Shown here in pieces: positions 8,482 through 17,909 of a stretch of 64,000 nt of DNA. A program made the translations under genes and the position numbers. Below the pieces are notes generated by a model. The model had not been told where the DNA came from. It saw only the letters and a program-made list of their open reading frames with translations, and searched no databases. The DNA comes from an uncultured Myxococcales bacterium (GTDB taxonomy: Bacteria; Myxococcota; Myxococcia; Myxococcales; Myxococcaceae). The stretch's first letter is position 1, and each line of letters starts with the position of its first letter. The stretch is taken from positions 434,001 through 498,000 of the forward strand of contig CALJKW010000055.1 in NCBI GenBank assembly GCA_937980205.1, given 5' to 3'.

Positions 8482-9182
8482 TCGCCGAGGCGCTGGTGCT
8501 CGGAGGCGCCGCCGTCTCCGGAGTCGTCTCCGCCGGCATCTTCCACCCGCGCTTCCCGCTGTTCGGCCCGGTCGTGTGGCACGGGAAGCGCGACACGAAG
8601 CGCATCGCGCTGTCGTTCGATGACGGGCCGCACCCGCAGTTCACTTTGGGCATCGCGGAGGCGCTCGCGAAGGCGGGCGCGAAGGCGACGTTCTTCTGCG
8701 TCGGAAAGCACCTCGAGGAGCACCCGGAGATCGCGCGCGAGCTGCTCGCTGCCGGCCACGAGCTCGCGAACCACACGTTCACGCACGGCGTCGGGGCCGA
8801 TCTCTTCGTGCAGGCGCGGCTGCAGGCGGACATCGAGCGGTGCCAGCAGACGCTGAAGAAGTTCGTGGCCGAGCCGCCGAAGCTCTACCGGCCGGCGGTG
8901 GGAATCCGGAACCCGATTGTTCACCGCGCGGCGCGGGCGCTGGGCTTTCCGGTGGTGACGTGGGCCGACGCCGCGCGCGACGGAGCGTTTCCGTTCACCG
9001 AGCGCCGGGCCCGCGAGCTGGCCGCGAGGGCGCGGGGCGGCGACATCCTCGCGCTGCACGACGGCATCCTGCACGGAGGCCAGGTCTTCAAGCGCGAGTC
9101 GACCGTCCGACACGTGCCCGTCCTGCTCGCGGCGCTGCGAGAGCGCGGCTTCGAGCTCGGCACGGTGTCGTCGGTGTTGTGA
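8478..9182 (+). CDS. Polysaccharide deacetylase (NodB homology, carbohydrate esterase 4)
   Basis: 234 aa. Metal-dependent deacetylation of N- or O-acetylated sugars in the envelope. Motifs in order: SFDDGP (motif 1, metal-binding Asp pair), NHTFTH (motif 2 His residues), YRPAVGIRNP (motif 3, with Val-Gly-Ile in place of the more usual Pro-x-Gly-Tyr/Phe), TWADAARDGAF (motif 4), LALHDG (motif 5). A hydrophobic start (residues 3-22) can be a signal anchor. ATG at 8478 overlaps the previous stop. Being last in a ketosynthase operon points to a substrate carrying both acyl and sugar parts, such as a glycolipid; this is inference. Confidence 0.88.
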   Translation: MIAEALVLGGAAVSGVVSAGIFHPRFPLFGPVVWHGKRDTKRIALSFDDGPHPQFTLGIAEALAKAGAKATFFCVGKHLEEHPEIARELLAAGHELANHTFTHGVGADLFVQARLQADIERCQQTLKKFVAEPPKLYRPAVGIRNPIVHRAARALGFPVVTWADAARDGAFPFTERRARELAARARGGDILALHDGILHGGQVFKRESTVRHVPVLLAALRERGFELGTVSSVL

Positions 9183-9208
9183 GCCCGCGCGCGTCGTCGC
9201 CCGGCTGT

Positions 9209-9235
9209 CCTGGTTCGAGTCCAGGTTCCCCGACA
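9209..9235 (+). other. tRNA 3'-end fragment (T arm plus acceptor-like tail)
   Basis: CCTGG-TTCGAGT-CCAGG forms a perfect T arm and is followed by TTCCCCGACA, which looks like an acceptor 3' strand with discriminator base. No matching 5' acceptor (CGGGGAA), D arm or anticodon arm lies upstream, where the deacetylase gene ends. It is therefore a fragment, as left behind by recombination at a tRNA gene. It sits at the edge of a gene-poor scar region. Confidence 0.4.
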
Positions 9236-9322
9236 AGTGCACGGAGATCGAGTCCTCGAGGGACAGCGGGTCGCGTCGAAGGTGCCCGTGAGGTGCCGAC
9301 GGCCGCCCCCGAGGGGGTCCAT

Positions 9323-9389
9323 GACTCGTGAGTTTTTTGCGACGCAGTTTGGAAAAAACCCAAACTGCGTCACGTACACCTCACAAGTC
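9323..9389. repeat. Long imperfect palindrome
   Basis: A perfect 12-bp inner stem (GACGCAGTTTGG / CCAAACTGCGTC, 7-nt loop AAAAAAC) at 9341-9371 is enclosed by an outer arm GACTCGTGAG (9323-9332) / CTCACAAGTC (9380-9389) with 9 of 10 positions paired. Similarity may extend outwards through the flanking G and C runs. The AT content is much higher than in the surroundings. It could act as a bidirectional terminator for the ketosynthase operon or be a MITE-like element end. Confidence 0.6.
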
Positions 9390-9464
9390 GTGCCCCCCCC
9401 CAAGGTGCCCTCGACCGCGAGGCGGGTTCATGCGGCGTGCTGCACGCACATGCGCCGAGGTTTT

Positions 9465-9543
9465 CCCGGCTGGATTCGAACCCGCGACCCGCGGACTTCT
9501 GAGGCCACTGCATCGAGGGGCTTGCCCCTCCCCCCACCGGGAG
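9465..9543 (-). pseudogene. Degenerate tRNA-like remnant
   Basis: On the minus strand TCCCGGT (9543-9537) can pair with GCCGGGA (9471-9465), 79 nt apart, like a tRNA acceptor stem. The 3' half (GTGGCCTCAGAAGTCC, then GGGTTCGAATCC) resembles the anticodon and T arms of the tRNA-Arg at 10885 on the same strand, but the anticodon stem has only about three pairs, the D arm is replaced by a GC hairpin (GAGGGGCAAGCCCCTC) and no CCA follows. It is best read as a decayed tRNA or an attachment-site copy. Confidence 0.35.
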
Positions 9544-9673
9544 CAGGAGAACGATTCCGGCGCGATGGTGCGTCGTGGCTGAGGATTTCCTGCCCTCACA
9601 GGTCGTGCTGGGTCGTTCCACCGCTCACCGCCACATGGGCCGTCGCCCGAAAGGCGCTCAGGCCGACGAAGCG

Positions 9674-10522
9674 TCAGGGCTGATCCGGTGCGGGTGGCTG
9701 GGCGGAAAGGGCGGCCTTGCACTGCACGCCGGCGGCGAGCCCGGCGGTCACGGAGCAGACGTACGGCGCCCCGCACGCGTTGATGCGCCACGTGACCTGG
9801 CCGCGCACCTCGCGCCGGTTGCGGTCCCAGCTTCGCTTCGTGAAGACCTGTCGCTGCTCCGCGACCATGTTCGCCCGCGCGCACTGCGTCTCGATCGCGA
9901 GCTGGGCGGCGGCGACCTCGTAGTCCTCGGTGGTCTTGCACCAGAAGCGGCCCTCGCTCTCGCCGCACCACACGGCTCGACCGCATCCCTCGGCTTCGCT
10001 GCCGACCCACGACCAGTCCGTGCGGAGTGGGTCATCCGCGTCGAAGCCGATCTGGTCCAGGTGGACCTGTTCTGTCGGACAGCGGAGGAGTTCCGCCGCC
10101 GCGAGGCGGCGCTGCTGGTCGCGTGCGGCCTCGGCGGCTGCAGCTGCGGTTGCTCGGTCAGCCGCTCCAAGGTCCCATTCGGCCCACGCATCACGGCATG
10201 CACCGACTCGCGGGTAACCGATGGCCGCCGAAGTTCCGAACACACCGGCGACACCGATGCCGCCGGCGATCAGAGTTCCCACGGCTGCGACGTTCGAGGT
10301 GCCGTCGGAGTTCTTCCCGCCGGTGGTCGCGAGCATGACGCCGGCGAGTCCGGCCAGAGCGACGCCACCGACAGCCGCGAACGTGTCGCCGACAGGTCGC
10401 CACGCCGCGGGGCTGCACTTAGGTGCCTCGCTGTAGGGCGGCGGGTCGGGCCGCCGCGCGCCCAACAGAGAGCACCCCGAGGCACTCGCTGCCACGACGA
10501 CCAGAAGCACGCCGATGCGCAT
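9674..10522 (-). CDS. Lipoprotein of unknown function
   Basis: 282 aa. Signal peptide with lipobox (MRIGVLLVVVAASASGC), then a low-similarity region with a glycine-rich hydrophobic stretch near residues 47-77 (two possible membrane-associated segments) and a Cys-containing C-terminal half (about eight Cys). An Ala/Arg-rich helix lies around 120-145. No family recognised. It is the only confident protein gene inside the tRNA-fragment-bounded stretch 9465-10958, so it may have arrived with a mobile segment; its codon use is nevertheless GC-rich like that of its neighbours. Confidence 0.7.
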   Translation of the reverse strand: MRIGVLLVVVAASASGCSLLGARRPDPPPYSEAPKCSPAAWRPVGDTFAAVGGVALAGLAGVMLATTGGKNSDGTSNVAAVGTLIAGGIGVAGVFGTSAAIGYPRVGACRDAWAEWDLGAADRATAAAAAEAARDQQRRLAAAELLRCPTEQVHLDQIGFDADDPLRTDWSWVGSEAEGCGRAVWCGESEGRFWCKTTEDYEVAAAQLAIETQCARANMVAEQRQVFTKRSWDRNRREVRGQVTWRINACGAPYVCSVTAGLAAGVQCKAALSAQPPAPDQP

Positions 10523-10581
10523 GTTTCCTCCGCTGAGAGGTGCGGCAGCCTACCGCGGCTTTCCAGAATCAGGGGGCTCGC

Positions 10582-10803
10582 GTGGGTCTGAGTTCGCCAG
10601 CCGTCGCGCTCCTCAACACCTGGCTGATGGAGGCGGCCGACCAGGTCGTGGTGGGCGAGGGGTACGTCAACGTGCTCGACGTGAAGACCTGGCGCGACGG
10701 ACTCACGCCTGAGACGGCGCCGATGTCGCGCGAGCTCGCGCTCGCTGCAGGGCCGGAACGCCGCCCGAGGTCACCTGCTCCTTCGGGAGCCCTCTCGCCA
10801 TGA
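10582..10803 (+). CDS. Possible small gene or gene remnant
   Basis: 73 aa from GTG at 10582, preceded by AGGGGG at a suitable distance. The first 50 codons have the strong third-position G/C bias of real genes here and encode an amphipathic sequence (ALLNTWLMEAADQVVVGEGY), while the last 15 codons become Pro/Ser/Arg-rich and lose that bias. No family recognised. It could be a small protein, or the remaining part of a larger gene truncated near the tRNA. Divergent from the lipoprotein gene. Confidence 0.3.
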   Translation: MGLSSPAVALLNTWLMEAADQVVVGEGYVNVLDVKTWRDGLTPETAPMSRELALAAGPERRPRSPAPSGALSP

Positions 10804-10884
10804 CGAAACCCGAATGCATCGCGGTGCTGCAGCACCAGAATGGAGGCGTCCGCCAAGTGAGCAGCCCCCCTGCGAAACTTCGAA

Positions 10885-10958
10885 CGATCCCGGCGCGATT
10901 CGAACGCGCGACCCCTGGCTTCGGAGGCCAGTACTCTATCCAGCTGAGCTACGGGACC
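10885..10958 (-). tRNA. tRNA-Arg (anticodon CCG)
   Basis: 74-nt cloverleaf on the minus strand: acceptor GGTCCCG / CGGGATC with one G-T pair, D arm containing AGCTCAGCTGGATAGAG, anticodon arm CTGGC-CTCCGAA-GCCAG giving anticodon CCG for the CGG codon, and T arm GCGCG-TTCGAAT-CGCGC. Discriminator is G and CCA is not encoded. CGG is a frequent Arg codon in this GC-rich DNA. Confidence 0.97.
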
Positions 10959-11064
10959 AACTGCGACGACTGACGGCGTACGCCGTGTAGTTAGACAACG
11001 GATTTCGTGCAAGCTCGGAACGCGTCATACTCGCGTCGCGGCTCGCCCACCGCACCAATCCCAC

Positions 11065-13461
<2,397 letters not shown>

Positions 13462-13462
13462 C

Positions 13463-16324
13463 TCACGGGCACGTCCGCGTCGTCGTGTTGATGAAGTCGC
13501 TGATCACCTCGAGCGCCTTCGCGTCGATGTTGTCGGTCGCAATCGGCGGCATCTGACCGAGCGGCGGGCCGTGCACGCCGCGCACGCTCATGCGCTGGAT
13601 GATGAGCGAGGCGCCTGCATCGCCGGGCACGAACTCGACCCCACCGGTGGCCGTGGGATCGCACAGCCGCGTCTCCTCGAACGTGGGCTCCCAGCGGAAG
13701 TCACGCGAGTTGTGGAAGACGGTCTGCCGCAGGCCGCCGGGGCGGTGGCAGTGGCCGCAGTTGCCGGCCAGGTAGCCGCGCATGCGCAGCTCGAGCGGCT
13801 CGGTCGTGTCGAGCAGGTTCACCACCCGGCCCGCGTCCGACGTGTCGCCGTTCGGACCGAAGACGCCGATGCGCTCCATGACGCGCAGCTGGTTGTCGAC
13901 CTTGCCGCCGCCGTAGTCGAAGTTGCGGTTCAGCTGCCCCGCGTGCATGCCGAGCACCGGCACGTTGGTGCGGTGGCACTGGAAGCACTCCGAGCGGCCC
14001 GGGTACACGTGTGAGAAGCCCGCGTCGAGGCCGGTGTACGGCCAGCGCTTGCGCTCCTGCGAGTCGTTGAACAGCAGCGTCGCGTCGGTGAAAGCGTCGT
14101 TCCACTGGTAGCTGTAGCCTTCCCAGCCCGCGTCCTCGCGCTTCACGAAGAAGCGCGTCTCGATCGCGCGCCGCGAGGTCGCGTCCTGCAGATCGGGTGT
14201 GTACGAGAACTCCTTCACCATCAGCGTTCCGGTCGGGAAGCTCATCGGGCCCGCACCGGAGTACGTCACGTTCTTGCCCGGAGGCAGACGGATCCACCGG
14301 CGCTTGAGCGCGCCGTCGCTCCACAGCGGCGCGTTGAGATCGAACGGAATCAGATCCGCCGCCGGCGTCGGCGGGTTCGTCGAGACGTCGAAGCACTGCG
14401 TCTGCGAGAGCTGCATCTGCGGCTCCGCGGTGATGTTGCACGCCGACGCAGCGGGGCGCTGAGCGATGCCCCACGTCGGCGCCACGCCCACGCCGTTGTA
14501 CCGGTGCACGTGAAGCTGCGCGCCCGAGACCGTCACCACCGGCATCTCGCCCGCCATCGCCACCGACGGAGCGTTCAACCGCGGCTGCAGCGCCGCCGCG
14601 TCTCCACCACACAGCTTCCACGAGCCGTCGAAGCGCGAGCACTGCACCATCCACTGGCCCCAGTGGGTCTGCTCCGTCCAGACCACCACCGGGTTGCCGG
14701 ACAGGCCGCTCGCCATCGCCGGCCAGCGCGCGCGCGAAGGCAGATCGATGTCCAGCGCCCGCGGCGAGCGGCTCCAGAAGCCGCCCGTGCCGTCCCAGCG
14801 CGCGGCGAAGACGTTCGACGCCTCTTCCCACGCCACGAACAGCTCCTGCGAGGTGGTGCGCACCAGCGACGGGAACGTCGCGCTGTCCTTGAACGAGACG
14901 TTCAGCGCGCCGCCGACCGGCGTCCACGCGCCGCCCGAGTGCTGCTCGACGCGGACCTGGCCGTTCTCCGAGTAGGCCACGAACACGCCACCACCGCCGA
15001 CCTGCACCGAGGGCGTGAGCGCCGCGGTCGTCGCCAGCGGCGCGAGCTGCGACCACGACGAGCCCGTCCACTGCGAGACCCGCACCACGCCGGCCTCGAC
15101 CCAGGCCACCACCGGGTTGCCCGCGCCATCGACGGCGAGGTCCGGCGTCGTGCCGGCGCCCAGCGCGCCGCCCAGCGGCTGCCACGAGCCGTTCTCGTAG
15201 CGCTTGACGTGAATGTTCCCCGAGCCGATGTGCGCGACGACCGGGCGTCCCGCGTTGTCGATGGCGATGTCCCCCGCCCCGCCGCCCCACGGCATGCCGA
15301 GCAGCTCGAACTTGCCCGGCGCCAGCACGCGGACCTGCACCGAGCCGTTCTCCGAAGACACGACGTACGAGACGCCGTTGGCGTCGACCGCGACGCGCGG
15401 GTTCAGCGCGGCGACCGGCACCGCCGAGGCGCTCCAGCGGCTGAAGGTCGACATCCAGCTCGTGCCGGCGAAGGCGTTGCCCGCCGCGTCCTTCAAGCCG
15501 GCGCCGACCGTGATGGTCAGCTGATGCGGGAAGCTGCTGGGAGAGCCGGTGAGCTGCGCCGTGATCGTGCGCTGGTCCGCCGAGAGCTGCGCGGCCGCCG
15601 TCGGCAGCGACGCCGTGAGCGCATTCGCCGTCACGCTCGCCGGGACGACGGGCTCGGAGAACTCGACGCCGATGCCCTCGCCCACCCAGCCGTCGGCGAT
15701 CGGCCAGCCGCGCGTCATCATCGGCGGCGTGCGGTCGACCACGACCATCAGCGGCGCAGAGTCGTCATACGCGCTGCCCTTCGTCGCGCGCGCCACGAGC
15801 TGCCGCGTGCCCTCGGCGATCAGGGTCGTGTCCACCGCGACGTTCGTGAACGGCGCCGGCACCGAAGCGACCGGGCTGCCGTCCGCGAGGATGGAGACGG
15901 TGTCCGGCGTGCCGACGATGGCGAGGGTGAGCATCACCGTGCCGTTCGTCGTGACCGTCCCGGTCGGGGCCGTGATCGCGATCGAGTCGACCGCGCCGCC
16001 CATCATTCCGCCGCCGGTGCCGCCGGTCATGCCCCCGCCGGTGCCGGTCATCATCCCGCCGCCGGTGCCGGTCATGGTGCCGCCGCCCGTACCGGAGTCG
16101 CCACCGCCCGTCCCGGTGATCCCGCCGCCCGTACCGGAGTCGCCGCCGCCCGCGCCGGTGACGGTGCCGCCGCCTGCGCCGGACTCACCGCCGCCCGCGC
16201 CGCTGACTCCACCGCCCGCCGAACCCGCCGCCCCACCCGAGCCGCCCGCCGTGCCGCCGTCGGCGCCATCTGAGCCACCACAGCCGACCAACACCGCCAA
16301 CAGAACCGCCCAACCCGCCCGCAT
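13463..16324 (-). CDS. SO2930-type diheme cytochrome c lipoprotein with Gly-rich linker and propeller-like region
   Basis: 953 aa. ATG at 16324 is preferred because GGAGGG lies 6 nt upstream and a lipobox (AVLVGC) follows; in-frame starts 6 and 15 nt upstream are poorer. After Cys comes a Gly/Ser/Thr-rich linker of about 100 residues, an Ig-like domain (TGTVTTNGTVMLTLAIVG), sialidase-like repeats (residues about 300-610) and a C-terminal domain with two heme c sites, CFQCH and CGHCH, in a setting typical of SO2930-type proteins (WSDGALKRRWIRLPPG). It should be an extracytoplasmic electron-transfer protein on the outer membrane. Convergent with the MopE-like gene with a 1-bp gap. Confidence 0.85.
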   Translation of the reverse strand: MRAGWAVLLAVLVGCGGSDGADGGTAGGSGGAAGSAGGGVSGAGGGESGAGGGTVTGAGGGDSGTGGGITGTGGGDSGTGGGTMTGTGGGMMTGTGGGMTGGTGGGMMGGAVDSIAITAPTGTVTTNGTVMLTLAIVGTPDTVSILADGSPVASVPAPFTNVAVDTTLIAEGTRQLVARATKGSAYDDSAPLMVVVDRTPPMMTRGWPIADGWVGEGIGVEFSEPVVPASVTANALTASLPTAAAQLSADQRTITAQLTGSPSSFPHQLTITVGAGLKDAAGNAFAGTSWMSTFSRWSASAVPVAALNPRVAVDANGVSYVVSSENGSVQVRVLAPGKFELLGMPWGGGAGDIAIDNAGRPVVAHIGSGNIHVKRYENGSWQPLGGALGAGTTPDLAVDGAGNPVVAWVEAGVVRVSQWTGSSWSQLAPLATTAALTPSVQVGGGGVFVAYSENGQVRVEQHSGGAWTPVGGALNVSFKDSATFPSLVRTTSQELFVAWEEASNVFAARWDGTGGFWSRSPRALDIDLPSRARWPAMASGLSGNPVVVWTEQTHWGQWMVQCSRFDGSWKLCGGDAAALQPRLNAPSVAMAGEMPVVTVSGAQLHVHRYNGVGVAPTWGIAQRPAASACNITAEPQMQLSQTQCFDVSTNPPTPAADLIPFDLNAPLWSDGALKRRWIRLPPGKNVTYSGAGPMSFPTGTLMVKEFSYTPDLQDATSRRAIETRFFVKREDAGWEGYSYQWNDAFTDATLLFNDSQERKRWPYTGLDAGFSHVYPGRSECFQCHRTNVPVLGMHAGQLNRNFDYGGGKVDNQLRVMERIGVFGPNGDTSDAGRVVNLLDTTEPLELRMRGYLAGNCGHCHRPGGLRQTVFHNSRDFRWEPTFEETRLCDPTATGGVEFVPGDAGASLIIQRMSVRGVHGPPLGQMPPIATDNIDAKALEVISDFINTTTRTCP

Positions 16325-16413
16325 CCACATCCCTCCCAAAGATTGGAGAGATGACTAAGTGGGGCATCGGCTCTGCGCTCGTCACCGCGCAGTGACGGTG
16401 CAGAAGGAAACGC

Positions 16414-17904
16414 TCAGGTGAACAGCTCGGGGACGTCGCCGGTAACTTCACCGAGCGAATTGCCGGTGTAGCCGACGGCCTTCATCGCGCTGACGAGCAC
16501 CGTCGCCGGGTGCTGGTTCATCTTCACGATGTGCTTGCCGGGCCTCAGGCCACCGGCGCGGCCGGCGAGCAGCACGACCATCTTCTCGGTCGAGTGCGAC
16601 GACGGCCCGCGGTTCTGCTCGGGGTCGTAGCCGTGGCCGCCCTCGAAGATCATCGGCATGGCGATGTTGTCGAGCATCGTGCCGTTGCCTTCCGGCGTGT
16701 CCCTGAACTTCTGAATCAGGTACGCGTAGTGCTTCATGTGCCAGGCGATGCCGGTGGCGACGGCGCGGTTGCCTCCGGGGACTCCGCCGTGGCCGAGCTC
16801 GTGAAGGTCGGTGGCCTGTCCGGTCAGCTGGTACATGTTGAGGTGCGACTGGAACATCGTCATCTGCAGCGAGACGACGCGCGTGAGGTCACACGCGAGC
16901 GCCATGTGAATCAGGTCGCAGAACACGCGCGCGCGCTGCTCTTCGCCGCTGTAGCCGTTGTTCTGGTTGTACTGGTTCGACATGCTGTTCATGTCGTACG
17001 GCTGCGCGCTGCCGATCACGGGATCCGCGCCGGGGTCCATCGGCTTCACGCACGTCGACGTCTGCGGCGGAGGAATCGCGGCGATGCGCGCCTCGAGATC
17101 TCTCAGCTCGTCGAGGTGGCGCTGCAGGCGGGCGCGATCTTGCGTGCCGAGCTGGGGCACGAGGCGCTGCGTGTCGCCGCGCACGAGATCGATGACGCTG
17201 CGGCGCGCGCGCAGGTTGAACTGGAACTGCGCGACCTCGGCGGGAGTGACCCCGGTCGGAGTGAACGTGCCGAACAGCGACATGAACGCCTGCTGCGGGC
17301 TCACCGTCGGCGGCAGCGCGACGGGGTTCGTGCCGTTCATCCGGTAGCTGATGATGTCGCGGCCGTACGGCGCCGAGACCGACAGGTACCAGTCGGCCTG
17401 CACGCGGTACTGCAGCGAGCGGCGCGCGGCCATCACCTGCTGCGGCGAGGCGAGGAAGTCGGCGACGATCTGATCGCTCGTCGCGGCCTCGCTGCGCGTG
17501 CGGTTCGGGTTCGACCGCATGCCGGCCAGCATCGGAGAGAGCGACTGCACGTGGTGCGCGTCGCCGCGGCCGCCCGAGGGCACCATGCCGCCGTTCTCCG
17601 CGGCCCAGGGGATCTTCAGGCCCGAGACGATCGACACCTCGCTCTTCAGCGCGCCGAGCGGCTGCGTCGCGAGCTTCAGGTCGTAGTCCGGGCCGACCGT
17701 GTTCGGCACCACCAGGTTCGGCGTGTTGTCCGAGTCGGCGCCGATCGACTGGCCGTCGAAGAACACGATGTACCGCTTCGGCGGAGCCGCCTGCGCCCAC
17801 GCGTTCTTCCCGTCGAGCATGCACTCGAGCAGCGGCAGGCCCAGCGTGATGCCGCCGAGGCCCTTGAGCGCAGCGCGACGGCTGAGTCGAATTCCCTTCT
17901 TCAT
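16414..17904 (-). CDS. DUF1552 protein with Tat signal
   Basis: 496 aa. N-terminus LSRRAALKGLGG is a twin-arginine signal followed by a hydrophobic core, so the protein is exported folded. The rest matches DUF1552 by overall pattern: RYIVFFDGQSIG, a GDAHHVQSLSPMLAG segment, and HELGHGGVPGGN and GGHGYDPEQNRGPSSHS near the C-terminus, reminiscent of sulfatase/alkaline-phosphatase-fold metal sites. DUF1552 genes regularly accompany DUF1592 cytochrome genes, as here (start 5 nt after the stop of the DUF1592 gene at 17910). Enzymatic activity is not known. ATG at 17904 chosen; a GTG 9 nt upstream is also possible. Confidence 0.88.
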   Translation of the reverse strand: MKKGIRLSRRAALKGLGGITLGLPLLECMLDGKNAWAQAAPPKRYIVFFDGQSIGADSDNTPNLVVPNTVGPDYDLKLATQPLGALKSEVSIVSGLKIPWAAENGGMVPSGGRGDAHHVQSLSPMLAGMRSNPNRTRSEAATSDQIVADFLASPQQVMAARRSLQYRVQADWYLSVSAPYGRDIISYRMNGTNPVALPPTVSPQQAFMSLFGTFTPTGVTPAEVAQFQFNLRARRSVIDLVRGDTQRLVPQLGTQDRARLQRHLDELRDLEARIAAIPPPQTSTCVKPMDPGADPVIGSAQPYDMNSMSNQYNQNNGYSGEEQRARVFCDLIHMALACDLTRVVSLQMTMFQSHLNMYQLTGQATDLHELGHGGVPGGNRAVATGIAWHMKHYAYLIQKFRDTPEGNGTMLDNIAMPMIFEGGHGYDPEQNRGPSSHSTEKMVVLLAGRAGGLRPGKHIVKMNQHPATVLVSAMKAVGYTGNSLGEVTGDVPELFT

Positions 17905-17909
17905 GGCGC

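Noticed and set aside
9209..9235. Complete tRNA gene on the plus strand
   Set aside because: Only the T arm and acceptor 3' side exist; no 5' acceptor, D arm or anticodon arm upstream.
10569..11012. 147-codon minus-strand frame reading through the tRNA-Arg
   Set aside because: Its centre (VAQLDRVLASEARGRAFESR) is the known artefact of translating a tRNA gene; the tRNA explains it.
14504..16273. 589-codon plus-strand frame opposite the diheme cytochrome gene
   Set aside because: Arg/Ala-rich shadow; heme motifs and lipobox are on the minus strand.
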